NCBI RefSeq assembly: GCF_016741855.1
Contig: NZ_JAERRH010000014.1
Span: forward strand, 1-64,000
Length of the DNA stretch: 64,000 nucleotides
Direction of reading: 5' to 3'
DNA from: Streptomyces musisoli
GTDB taxonomy: Bacteria > Actinomycetota > Actinomycetes > Streptomycetales > Streptomycetaceae
The notes beneath the pieces are model-generated. The model worked only from the letters and a program-made list of their open reading frames with translations, did no database searches and was not told the DNA's origin. A program made the translations under genes and the position numbers. The stretch's first letter is position 1; each line of letters opens with the position of its first letter. Positions 38,088 through 46,457 of the stretch are shown here, piece after piece.

Positions 38088-40813
38088 TGGACCTGCCTTT
38101 CCGGTTCAGCGATGCCTGCCCCGCCGGGGGCCTGCGCACGGCCCTGCGCGACGCCCGCCCCGTCGGCGGTGTGTACGACGCCCGTTCCGTCGGCTGTCTG
38201 TACGACGCGCGTTCCGTCGGCGGTCTGCGGGACGCCCGCCTCGTCGCGGGCCTGTGTGATGGCCGCCCCGTCAGGGGCCCGTGCGATGCCCGTTCCGGTG
38301 GGGACGGGCTCGGGGCGTGCTCCCGCCGCGCGGAGGCTGAGCACCATGGTGAGCCCGCCGCCCGGCGTGTCCTCGGCGTCGAGGGTGCCGCCCATGGCCT
38401 CGGCGAAGCCGCGGGCGACCGCGAGGCCCAGCCCGACACCGGCACCGCGCGGAGCGTCACCGTACCGCTGGAAGGGCTCGAAGATGCGGTCCTTGGCCTC
38501 GTCCGGCACGCCCCGGCCCCGGTCCACCACACGCACCTCCACCCGGTCGGCGATGGCGCTCGCGGAGACCAGGACGCGCTGCCCGCGCGGACTGTACTTG
38601 ACGGCGTTCTCCACCAGGTTGGCCACCGACCGCTCCAGCAGGCCCGGGTCGACGGCCACCATCGGCAGCGTCTCGGGCACGTCCAGCTCCACGCTCTCCT
38701 CGGGCACGCCGCCCAGGGCCATCGGTACGACCTCGTCGACGTCGATCTCGCGGATCAGTGGTGTGACGGTGCCCGTCTGGAGGCGGGACATGTCGAGGAG
38801 GTTGCCCACGAGGTGGTCGAGGCGGTCGGCGCCCTCCTCGATGCCCTCCAGCAGCTCCGCCTGGTCCTCCTCGGACCAGGCCACGTCGTCCGAGCGCAGG
38901 GAGGACACGGCGGCCTTGATGCCGGCCAGCGGGGTGCGCAGGTCGTGGCTGACGGCGGCCAGCAGGGCGGTGCGGATGCGGTTGCCCTCGGCGAGCGCAC
39001 GGGCCTGGTCGGCCTCCTCCTTCAGGCGCCTGCGGTCGAGCACGACGGCCGCCTGGGCGGCGAACGCGGCGAGCACCCGGCGGTCCGCGGCGGGCAGCAC
39101 CCGGCCGGTGAGCGCGAGCGCCATGTGGTCACCGACGGGCACGTCGACGTCGGCGTCCTCGGGGCGCTCCAGCGCCGGTCCGAAGCCGGCACGGCCCGCG
39201 CAGGTCCAGGGTGCGACGTCGCTCTCGCGTTCCAGCAGGGCGGCCGACTCCATGGCGAAGGTCTCGCGGACCCGCTCCAGCAGCTCCTCCAGGCCGGTCT
39301 CGCCGCGCAGCACATTGCCCGCGAGGAAGGAGAGGATCTCGGACTCCGCGCGCAGCCGGGCGGCCTGCTGGGTGCGCCGGGCGGCGAGGTCGACCACCGA
39401 GGCGACCGACATGCCGACCCCGAAGAAGATCGCGATGGCGACGATGTTCTTCGGGTCGGCGATGGTCAGCCGGTGCAGCGGCGGTGTGTAGAAGTAGTTC
39501 AGCAGCAGCGAGCCGAAGGCCGCCGAGGCCAGCGCCGGCAGCAGGCCGCCGAGCAGGGCCGCGGCGACGGTGACGGCCAGGAACAGCAGCATGTCGTTGG
39601 CGAGGCCGAGGTCGACGGTGTTCAGCAGCACCGCGAAGACGGCGGGGCCGGCCAGGCCGACCACCCAGCCCGAGACGATCCGGGCGCGCCCGAGCCGGCC
39701 ACCGCGGGCCACGGGCAGCCCCCGCCCCTTGGCGACCTCGTCGTGCGTGACGATGTGCACGTCGAGGTCGGGGCCGGAGTCGCGGGCGACCGTGGCACCG
39801 ACGCCGGGCCCGAAGACGTACTGCCAGGCCTTGCGGCGGGAGGAGCCCAGCACGATCTGGGTGGCGTTCACGCCGCGGGCGAAGTCGAGCAGGGCGGCGG
39901 GGATGTCGTCGCCGACGACGTGGTGGAAGGTGCCGCCCAGGTCCTCCACCAGGGTGCGCTGGACGGCCAGCTCCTTCGGGGAGGCGGCGGTCAGCCCGTC
40001 GCTGCGGGCGATGTAGACGGCCATGACCTCCCCGCCGGCGCCCTTCTCCGCCAGGCGTGCCGCCCGGCGGATCAGGGTGCGCCCCTCGGGGCCGCCGGTC
40101 AGGCCCACCACGATCCGCTCCCGCGATCCCCATATCCGCGAGACGTGGTGCTCGCTGCGGTACTCGTTCAGGTACTCGTCGACCCGGTCGGCCACCCACA
40201 GCAGCGCCAGCTCGCGCAGCGCGGTCAGGTTGCCGGGCCGGAAGTAGTTGGAGAGGGCCGCGTCGACCTTGTCCGGCCGGTAGATGTTGCCGTGCGCCAT
40301 GCGGCGGCGCAGCGCCTGCGGGGACATGTCGACCAGCTCGATCTGGTCGGCCCGCCGCACGACCTCGTCCGGCACGGTCTCGCGCTGGCGCACCCCCGTG
40401 ATCGACTCCACCACGTCACCGAGTGACTCCAGGTGCTGGATGTTGACGGTGGAGACGACGTCGATGCCGGCGGCGAGCAGCACCTCCACGTCCTGCCAGC
40501 GCTTGGCGTTGCGCGAGCCGGGGACGTTGGTGTGGGCCAGCTCGTCGACCAGGGCGACGGCGGGGGCGCGGTGCAGGACGGCGTCGACGTCCATCTCGCC
40601 GAACGTGGCGCCCCGGTACTCCAGTTCCCGGCGCGGCAGCTGCTCCAGGCCGTGCAGCATCACCTCGGTGCGCGGGCGGCCGTGGTGTTCCACGAAGGCC
40701 ACCACGCAGTCGGTGCCCCGCTCGATCCGGCGGTGCGCCTCGGCGAGCATGGCGTAGGTCTTGCCCACGCCCGGTGCCGCACCGAGATAGATCCGAAGCT
40801 TGCCGCGTGCCAT
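38084..40813 (-). CDS. kdpD: KdpD-type potassium sensor histidine kinase
   Basis: A 909-residue protein. Its N-terminal KdpD domain has the P-loop GAAPGVGKTYAML, followed by DELAHTN. A universal stress protein domain comes next (about 230-360), then four close membrane helices (PAVFAVLLNTVDLGL onward), a GAF-like region, and the kinase core with H-box AAVSHDLRTPLAG, N-box ANLVENAVKYS and G-boxes. The C-terminus carries a repetitive QTADGT/G tail not typical of the family. It should sense potassium or turgor and act on KdpE. The ATG at 40813 is chosen over a start at 40870 because MARGKLRIYLGAAPG is the usual opening. Confidence 0.95.
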   Translation of the reverse strand: MARGKLRIYLGAAPGVGKTYAMLAEAHRRIERGTDCVVAFVEHHGRPRTEVMLHGLEQLPRRELEYRGATFGEMDVDAVLHRAPAVALVDELAHTNVPGSRNAKRWQDVEVLLAAGIDVVSTVNIQHLESLGDVVESITGVRQRETVPDEVVRRADQIELVDMSPQALRRRMAHGNIYRPDKVDAALSNYFRPGNLTALRELALLWVADRVDEYLNEYRSEHHVSRIWGSRERIVVGLTGGPEGRTLIRRAARLAEKGAGGEVMAVYIARSDGLTAASPKELAVQRTLVEDLGGTFHHVVGDDIPAALLDFARGVNATQIVLGSSRRKAWQYVFGPGVGATVARDSGPDLDVHIVTHDEVAKGRGLPVARGGRLGRARIVSGWVVGLAGPAVFAVLLNTVDLGLANDMLLFLAVTVAAALLGGLLPALASAAFGSLLLNYFYTPPLHRLTIADPKNIVAIAIFFGVGMSVASVVDLAARRTQQAARLRAESEILSFLAGNVLRGETGLEELLERVRETFAMESAALLERESDVAPWTCAGRAGFGPALERPEDADVDVPVGDHMALALTGRVLPAADRRVLAAFAAQAAVVLDRRRLKEEADQARALAEGNRIRTALLAAVSHDLRTPLAGIKAAVSSLRSDDVAWSEEDQAELLEGIEEGADRLDHLVGNLLDMSRLQTGTVTPLIREIDVDEVVPMALGGVPEESVELDVPETLPMVAVDPGLLERSVANLVENAVKYSPRGQRVLVSASAIADRVEVRVVDRGRGVPDEAKDRIFEPFQRYGDAPRGAGVGLGLAVARGFAEAMGGTLDAEDTPGGGLTMVLSLRAAGARPEPVPTGTGIARAPDGAAITQARDEAGVPQTADGTRVVQTADGTGVVHTADGAGVAQGRAQAPGGAGIAEPERQVQ

Positions 40814-40970
40814 GGCCTCATTGTCTTCCCGTACCCGTTGCCTACGCAGCGTCGACCTTACGGCCAACAATCACGGCAAACGGGACGGGAGTGCGAGCGG
40901 TGGGCAACTTTGACGCAACCCTGATGAGCCCGGCACGACGCACCGCCGGGACGCGCCGCCGCTCCCGACG

Positions 40971-41212
40971 CGTCAGTCTCGTGCCGGACGCGTCAGTGCT
41001 CGTACCAGAAGGTTCAGCGCTCCTGCCGGACCGTTCAGCGCTCCTGCCAGAAGAGCCGGCGCGGGCCGCCGGTGCGCCCAGCGCCTTCCAGGTGCCCGGC
41101 GCCGCCGGCTCCTCCGCGTGCCACAAATTCAGTGCTCGTACCGGACGGTTCAGTGCTCGTACCGGACCGTTCAGCGCTCCTGCCGGACGGTTCAGTGCTC
41201 GGAGATCTCTCC
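40971..41212. repeat. 21-bp tandem repeat upstream of kdpD
   Basis: Two blocks of a 21-bp unit of the type ttcagtgctcgtaccggacgg: about four units at 40971-41055 and four at 41128-41212, where starts fall at 41128, 41149, 41170 and 41191. The stop codon of the ABC transporter gene lies inside the last unit. The rest of 40814-41191 holds no gene. Confidence 0.8.
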
Positions 41213-41887
41213 GTCGCGCAGCTCCAGCACCCGGTCGGCCAGGTCCAGCAGGGTCGCGTCGTGCGTGGCGACCAGAGCGGTGACCTGCTCGCTGTGGACG
41301 ACGGCCCGCAGCAGTTCCATGACGGCGTGCCCAGTCTCCGCGTCGAGCTGGCCGGTGGGCTCGTCGGCGATGAGCAGGGCCGGGCGGTTGGCGAGGGCGC
41401 GGGCGATGGCGACCCGTTGCTGCTGGCCACCGGACAGCTCGCCGGGCCGCTGGGCCGCGTGCCCGGCGAGTCCCACGAGGGAGAGCAGCAGTTCGACCCG
41501 TTCCTCGCGCTCGCGCGGGTCGGCGCGGCGCAGCCGCAGCGGTACGCCGACGTTCTCCGCGGCGCTCAGGATCGGGATGAGCCCGAAGGACTGGAAGACG
41601 AAGCCGATCCGGTCCCGGCGCAGCCGCAGCAGCTCGCTCTCGCCCAGCTCGCCCAGCCGGAGCCCGTCGACCTCGACCCCGCCGCGGTCGGCCGTGTCGA
41701 GCCCGCCGACGATGTTCAGCAGCGTGGTCTTGCCGGAGCCGGAACGTCCCTTGAGGGCGACGAGTTCACCGCGCGGCACCTCGAAGGACACCCCGCGCAG
41801 CGCATGGACGGCCGCGGCACCCCGCCCGTACGACTTGTGGACGTCCTCGACCCGCACCATGGTGTCGGTGACAACCTGACCGCTCAT
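41192..41887 (-). CDS. ABC transporter ATP-binding protein (MacB/LolD type)
   Basis: A 231-residue ATPase with Walker A GRSGSGKTT, Q-loop FVFQSFGLIPILSA, signature LSGGQQQR, Walker B LLIADEPTG and the switch His in VATHD. The sequence groups with the MacB/LolD/FtsE type that serves FtsX-like permeases. The ATG at 41887 follows gggggaggcggc. No permease gene is next to it; kdpD is downstream and a repeat region is upstream, so the partner must be elsewhere or lost. Confidence 0.93.
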   Translation of the reverse strand: MSGQVVTDTMVRVEDVHKSYGRGAAAVHALRGVSFEVPRGELVALKGRSGSGKTTLLNIVGGLDTADRGGVEVDGLRLGELGESELLRLRRDRIGFVFQSFGLIPILSAAENVGVPLRLRRADPREREERVELLLSLVGLAGHAAQRPGELSGGQQQRVAIARALANRPALLIADEPTGQLDAETGHAVMELLRAVVHSEQVTALVATHDATLLDLADRVLELRDGEISEH

Positions 41888-41953
41888 GCCGCCTCCCCCG
41901 TCGACCGAGCGGCCAGTATCGCCGCGCCCGGCCCGGCCGGACAATGGCCGGGG

Positions 41954-42105
41954 ACGACTCGGGTGACGTCCCGGGCGGGGTTCAGGTCACGCTCCGGGCA
42001 TGGCCCAGGTGATCTCCGCTGACGTCCGGGGCGGGGTTCGGGTCACGTCCCGGGCATGGCCCAGGTGATGTCCGCGGGCAGGGTTCGGAGCAGCGCCTCG
42101 AAGGA
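41954..42105. repeat. 56-bp tandem repeat, about 2.5 copies
   Basis: The block from gcatggcccaggtgat recurs with a 56-bp period (starts at 41998 and 42054), with a partial copy before. It lies in the 456-bp gene-free stretch between the ABC ATPase and DUF3710 genes. Confidence 0.8.
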
Positions 42106-42131
42106 GCCGGGCACCGTGCGGCGAGCCACGG

Positions 42132-42248
42132 CGTACGGGCACCCGGCGACGGACAGCGGTCGTACGGGCACCCGGTGAACGGACAGCGCCGCACGGGCAC
42201 CCGGTGACGGACAGCGGCCGTACGCGCACCTGGTGAACGGACAGCGGC
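42132..42248. repeat. 29-30-bp tandem repeat, four copies
   Basis: Four copies of a unit built on cgtacgggcacccggtga and cggacagcggc follow each other. Copies differ by single bases and one 1-bp indel. Confidence 0.8.
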
Positions 42249-42274
42249 CCTCGCCGCGCCCACGCACACGCGAA

Positions 42275-42306
42275 ACGGGCCGCACCCCCGAAGGGGCGCG
42301 GCCCGT
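42275..42306 (-). terminator. Terminator of the dut-DUF3710 operon
   Basis: Arms acgggccgc and gcggcccgt pair across a 14-base spacer that itself contains a small cccc/gggg stem. On the minus strand ttt follows. It lies 38 bp after the DUF3710 stop codon. Confidence 0.75.
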
Positions 42307-42343
42307 CTCCTGCGGCTGGACCCGGCGGTCCGGCGAACCGGGG

Positions 42344-43105
42344 TCAGCGGACCTCGGTGATCTCCGGACCCCGCTGGAGTTGTCCCATCCCGCCGGAGAA
42401 GCGCGAGGACTCCTCCTGCTGGACGCCCTCGGGGACCATCTGGGCGTCGTTCGGCAGCTTCAGGACGATCGGGTCGCGCGGGGCCATCGGGCCCTCGCCG
42501 CGGACCACGACCGTGTCGCGGAAGATCTGCTCCAGCAGTCCGGCGGCCTGCGGCTGCACCGCGCCCTGGCCGGAGATCACACCGCGCAGGAACCAGCGCG
42601 GGCCGTCCACGCCGACGAACCGGACGACCTGGAAGCCGCCGGTGCCGTCCGGCAGCTGCACCGGCACCTGGGCGCGCAGCTCCCAGCCGAGCGGGCCCTC
42701 GACCTCGTCGACGATGCCACCCTGCTGGGTGATGCCGGAGCCGATCTCCTCGCGGACCTCGCCCCAGATGCCCTCGCGCTTGGGCGCGGCGAACGCCTGG
42801 AGCTGGATGGCGCTGTCACGCAGTACGACGGTCGCGGCGACGATGGCGTCACCGGCGACCTCGACCCGGAGTTCCATGCCGTCGACGCCCGGCACGAACA
42901 GACCGCCCAGGTCCACCCGGCCCTCGGCTGCGTCGCGCACCTCGCTGCTGTCCCACGGCCCGTCGGGCCGGGGCTCGGGCTCCAGCCGGACGCGCTCGCG
43001 CTCGGCCTCCACCTCGTCCGCCTCGGTGTCGACGCTGTCGACGACCTGCTCGGCCTCGCCGGCCGCGTCCTCGGCGGCACCCTTCTTCTTGCGACGTCCG
43101 AACAC
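42344..43105 (-). CDS. DUF3710 family protein
   Basis: A 253-residue protein of the DUF3710 family, common beside dut in actinobacteria. It begins with the basic MFGRRKKKG-like stretch and an acidic region. The conserved body includes DGPWDSSEVRD, RVDLGGLFVPGVDGMELR, LQAFAAPKREGIWGEVR and the later VDGPRWFLRGVISG. Function is not known. The GTG at 43105 has ggaagga upstream and lies one base after the dut stop codon. Confidence 0.9.
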   Translation of the reverse strand: MFGRRKKKGAAEDAAGEAEQVVDSVDTEADEVEAERERVRLEPEPRPDGPWDSSEVRDAAEGRVDLGGLFVPGVDGMELRVEVAGDAIVAATVVLRDSAIQLQAFAAPKREGIWGEVREEIGSGITQQGGIVDEVEGPLGWELRAQVPVQLPDGTGGFQVVRFVGVDGPRWFLRGVISGQGAVQPQAAGLLEQIFRDTVVVRGEGPMAPRDPIVLKLPNDAQMVPEGVQQEESSRFSGGMGQLQRGPEITEVR

Positions 43106-43106
43106 G

Positions 43107-43673
43107 TCACTGTCCTTCCCGGTCGGATACGACCGAAGCGTATCGATTCCCACCCGTCGGACCGCCCTCGGCGGCCTGACCGCTTGTGCCGCTCTCGCCG
43201 CCCACCGCGGCGTGGCCACCGGTGGACCCGAAGCCCCCTTCGGCCCGCGCCGAGCCGGGAAGTTCCGCGACCTCCTGGAAGCGGACCCTCTCGACCTGCT
43301 GGACGACCAGTTGGGCAATCCGGTCGAAGCGCTCGAACCGCACGCTCTCGCGCGGGTCGAGATTCACCACGATCACCTTGATCTCCCCACGGTACCCGGC
43401 ATCAACCGTCCCCGGGGCATTCACGAGGGCGACACCGCAGCGGGCGGCGAGACCGGAACGCGGATGCACGAAAGCCGCGTACCCCTCGGGCAGGGCGATC
43501 GACACCCCCGTGGGCAGGACGGCCCGTTCGCCGGGCCCCAGCTCGCGCGCTTCGGTGGTGCGCAGATCGGCGCCGGCGTCCCCGGGGTGCTCGTACGCCG
43601 GAAGCGGTACCTCCGGGTCGACACGCCGGATGAGCACGTCCAGGGGGCCGCGGGCGGCGGGGCTTTCCGGCAT
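43107..43673 (-). CDS. dut: dUTP diphosphatase
   Basis: A 188-residue protein that hydrolyses dUTP to dUMP and PPi, keeping uracil out of DNA. All five dUTPase motifs can be read: AGADLRTTE, HPRSGLAARCGV, GTVDAGYRGEIKVIVVN, RIAQLVVQ and the C-terminal GFGSTGGH that closes over the substrate. A Gly-rich tail of about 35 residues follows. The ATG shares a base with the stop codon of the thioesterase gene upstream. Confidence 0.96.
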   Translation of the reverse strand: MPESPAARGPLDVLIRRVDPEVPLPAYEHPGDAGADLRTTEARELGPGERAVLPTGVSIALPEGYAAFVHPRSGLAARCGVALVNAPGTVDAGYRGEIKVIVVNLDPRESVRFERFDRIAQLVVQQVERVRFQEVAELPGSARAEGGFGSTGGHAAVGGESGTSGQAAEGGPTGGNRYASVVSDREGQ

Positions 43674-44257
43674 CACGGGTTCACCTCGAAGGCACGGGCG
43701 CGCCGGGCCTGGTCCGGGTCGTTCATGGCGGCCTGGATCTCTTCCCTGCGGCCGTGGTCGATGAAGTGGTCCACCTTCACCTCGATGAAGAGGGCGTCGG
43801 CGCGGACGGCGACCGGTCCGTCGGGGCCGCCTATGCGCCCGGTGGCGGTGGAATAGATCTTCCGCCCGGCGACGGCGGTGACCTCTGCCTCCAGGTACAG
43901 CGTGGTGCCCACGGGCACGGGCCGTACGAAGTCCGTCTCCAGCCGTCCGGTGACGGCGATGGTCCGCAGCAGCCAGTTCAGCGAGCCGAGGGTCTCGTCC
44001 AGGGCCGTGGCGAGCACTCCGCCGTGCGCGAGGCCCGGGGCGCCCTGGTGGGCGGGCTGCACGGTGAACTCGGCGGTCAGCGAGACCCCCTCGCCGGCCC
44101 GGGCCTCCAGGTGCAGTCCGTGCGACTGTCCGGGGCCGCACCCGAAACAGTGTTCGTAATGGGCGCCGAGGACTTCCCCGGGCGCGGGCGCGTCGGGGTG
44201 CCGTACCGGTTCACCGGCGTCGACGGGAGGCTGAAGAGCTGCGGAACTACCACTCAC
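43673..44257 (-). CDS. PaaI-type hotdog thioesterase
   Basis: A 194-residue protein with a hotdog-fold thioesterase core: HCFGCGPGQSHGLHL, then GLAHGGVLATALDETLG (catalytic HGG...DE pattern) and LETDFVRPVPVGTTLYLEAEV. Family members cleave acyl-CoA thioesters. The substrate is not predictable. The start is uncertain: the GTG at 44257 fits the family better than 44287, but neither has a good ribosome-binding site. It overlaps dut by one base. Confidence 0.88.
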   Translation of the reverse strand: MSGSSAALQPPVDAGEPVRHPDAPAPGEVLGAHYEHCFGCGPGQSHGLHLEARAGEGVSLTAEFTVQPAHQGAPGLAHGGVLATALDETLGSLNWLLRTIAVTGRLETDFVRPVPVGTTLYLEAEVTAVAGRKIYSTATGRIGGPDGPVAVRADALFIEVKVDHFIDHGRREEIQAAMNDPDQARRARAFEVNP

Positions 44258-44370
44258 AGCCGCAGACCTTACCCGCCCGTCCGGCACCGGCCATCGCCCT
44301 GCCCGACCGCGCTTCGGATCGGCTCCCCCTGATTCCGGGGGATTTCGGGGGCCGTGCCAAGCTTGGGCTC

Positions 44371-44835
44371 ATGCAGCTCTCCGCCAGCCCCTACGAAGAA
44401 CGCCTCACCGCCCCCCGCTCGTGGTGGCTGATCAGCTTCCTCGTGGGCGTCTCGTTCGCCCTGATCCTGCTCCCGTTCGGCACCCTGCCGCTGCTCGGTG
44501 GCCTGGTCGGCGGTACGGCCGCGTCGGCGGTGGTGGCCAGCGCCTACGGCTCCCCGCGCATCCGGATCGTGGGCGACTCGCTCGTCGCGGGCGAGGCGAA
44601 GATCCCTGTGTCGGCGCTCGGCACGTCGGAGGTGCTGGACGCGGAGGAGGCCCGCGCCTGGCGGACGTACAAGGCCGACACCCGTGCCTTCCTGCTGCTG
44701 CGCGCCTACATCCCGGGGGCGCTGCGCGTGGAGGTCACGGACCCCGAGGACCCGACGCCGTACCTGTACCTGTCGACGCGGGAGCCGGAGAGGCTCGCGG
44801 CGGCGATCGAGGCGGCACGCGAGGCGCACGCCTAG
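44371..44835 (+). CDS. DUF3093 membrane protein
   Basis: A 154-residue protein with two membrane helices near the N-terminus (WWLISFLVGVSFALILLPF, LLGGLVGGTAASAVVASA) and a cytoplasmic domain with IRIVGDSLVAGEAKIPVSALG and TDPEDPTPYLYLSTREPERLA. This is the DUF3093 pattern, common beside dut in Streptomyces. Function unknown. It converges with the next gene, leaving 5 bp between stop codons. Confidence 0.9.
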   Translation: MQLSASPYEERLTAPRSWWLISFLVGVSFALILLPFGTLPLLGGLVGGTAASAVVASAYGSPRIRIVGDSLVAGEAKIPVSALGTSEVLDAEEARAWRTYKADTRAFLLLRAYIPGALRVEVTDPEDPTPYLYLSTREPERLAAAIEAAREAHA

Positions 44836-44840
44836 AGCGA

Positions 44841-45755
44841 TCAGAGCTCCTTCGGGAGGTCGCGCATCGGCAGCGGTTCGGCCGGCTTCTCCAGCGGCGG
44901 CAGTTCCGGCAGCTCGTCCCACGCCACCTGGATCTTGCGCAGGTCGGCGCGGATCTGTGCCGCGAGCTTTCTGGTGTCCCGGCGGTTCATGACCGCCCCG
45001 ACCGCGGCTCCGACCATGAACGGCATCAGATTGGGCAGGTTGCGGACCGTCCGCCTCATGATCCGCTGGCGCAGTTCGCGTTTCATCCGGCCGCCGAGGG
45101 CCGTGTCGTACGTCGACGGCTTCATCACGTCGATCCCGCGCTCCCCCGACCAGGAGGACAGGTACGCGGTGCTGCGGGTCTTGAGGTTGCCGGGCGGGCG
45201 TACGCCGTAGACCTCGTGCAGTTCGGCGATCAGCTTCAGCTCGATCGCGGCGACCCCGGTGATCTCCGTGGCCAGCTCGGTCGGCATGGCCGGCGGCACG
45301 GGCAGCATGGCCGCCGCGCCGATCCCGGCTCCCACGGTCGAGGTGGCGGTCGCGGCGCCCGCCACCAGCTTGTCGGCGAGTTCCTCGGGTCCGAGGCCGG
45401 GGAACTGCCTGCGCAGCGTCGCGAGGTCGCGTACGGGGATGCGCGGGGCGATCTCGATGATCCGGTCCGCGAGGTACGCCAGCCCCTCGCGGGCCCTGCT
45501 GCCGCCCCTGCGGGCGCCTTCACGGGCCAGTTCTCTGGCCTTCTCGCCGATCACCACCGCCCGGCGCCGCGCGACGGGTGCGGGCCGTTGCGCCGGTGCC
45601 GGCTGGTCCTTCGGATCGGCCGCCGGTGCGAGCGAGGCTCCCGCTTCGGGTGAGCCCCGCTCGCCGTCACGCGCGCCGTGCGGGCCGTCGGACGGCCCTT
45701 GGTCCGCCTTCCCCAGGGAAAAGCGGCGCTTCCGCGGAGGGGTCGAGCCAGTCAC
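44841..45755 (-). CDS. EcsC-like hypothetical protein
   Basis: A 304-residue protein. About 60 charged, low-complexity residues open it, then an amphipathic body with a hydrophobic stretch (TATSTVGAGIGAAAMLPVPPAMPTE broken over about residues 136-160) and the conserved LIAELHEVYGVR and NLMPFMVGAAVGAVMNRRDT segments. This layout is like the EcsC family. Function is unknown. The GTG at 45755 lies 13 bp from the DUF4193 stop, so the two genes are probably cotranscribed. Confidence 0.8.
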   Translation of the reverse strand: MTGSTPPRKRRFSLGKADQGPSDGPHGARDGERGSPEAGASLAPAADPKDQPAPAQRPAPVARRRAVVIGEKARELAREGARRGGSRAREGLAYLADRIIEIAPRIPVRDLATLRRQFPGLGPEELADKLVAGAATATSTVGAGIGAAAMLPVPPAMPTELATEITGVAAIELKLIAELHEVYGVRPPGNLKTRSTAYLSSWSGERGIDVMKPSTYDTALGGRMKRELRQRIMRRTVRNLPNLMPFMVGAAVGAVMNRRDTRKLAAQIRADLRKIQVAWDELPELPPLEKPAEPLPMRDLPKEL

Positions 45756-45768
45756 GGCCGACCCGTCC

Positions 45769-46065
45769 TCAGTCGCAGTCGCGGCAGATCGGCTGACCGT
45801 TCTTCTCCCGGGCCAGCTGGCTGCGGTGGTGCACCAGGAAGCAGCTCATGCAGGTGAACTCGTCCTGCTGCTTCGGCAGTACCCGGACGGCCAGCTCCTC
45901 GTTCGAGAGGTCCGCGCCGGGCAGTTCGAGGCCCTCGGCGGCCTCGAACTCGTCGACGTCGACCGCCGAGGTCGACTTGTCGTTCCGCCGGGCCTTCAGC
46001 TCTTCCAGGCTGTCCGAGTCGACGTCGTCGTCGGTCTTGCGTGGAGTGTCGTAGTCGGTTGCCAT
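45769..46065 (-). CDS. DUF4193 zinc-ribbon-like protein
   Basis: A 98-residue acidic protein of the DUF4193 family. Its C-terminal half has FTCMSCFLVHHRSQLA and ICRDCD, four cysteines in two CxxC pairs that probably bind zinc. Homologues are conserved in actinobacteria; the function is not established. The ATG at 46065 follows gaggggga. Confidence 0.9.
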   Translation of the reverse strand: MATDYDTPRKTDDDVDSDSLEELKARRNDKSTSAVDVDEFEAAEGLELPGADLSNEELAVRVLPKQQDEFTCMSCFLVHHRSQLAREKNGQPICRDCD

Positions 46066-46457
46066 ATCGCTCTCCCCCTCTGGGTGTCTGCGGTGTCTCC
46101 AGCGCACGTAACGCGTGAGAGGCCGGACTTGTGCCCGACCTGAGGCGGAGATTTTGCCTCACATCAAGGTCTGTTACTCAATCGACACCCAATCCGACCC
46201 CTCAAGAGTGATCGGCTTGGATGGCGGTGAGGACCGTACACGGTTCGAATGCCGCACCTCAAAGGCGCCTCACCGTGTACTTCCCGTGATCAAGAGCCCT
46301 GAAAACCAGGACTTTCCCGGCTTTCCACCTTCTGTCATGATCACCGTGCGTACATGGCCGGAATTCCGTCCATGTGATCGATCACACAACAAGAAGCCCG
46401 TTCGGCGGCAGAAAAATTCCGCGTGAAGCGAACAATCGCCGCGAGTGTCGAAATAGA
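46066..46457. promoter_or_regulatory. Intergenic region with a TGTGA/TCACA palindrome
   Basis: About 390 bp between the DUF4193 start and the cutS end, no gene seen. A perfect 14-bp palindrome, tgtgatcgatcaca, lies at 46373-46386 and resembles a CRP/FNR-type half-site pair. It is more than 300 bp before the DUF4193 ATG, so its role is unclear. Confidence 0.4.
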
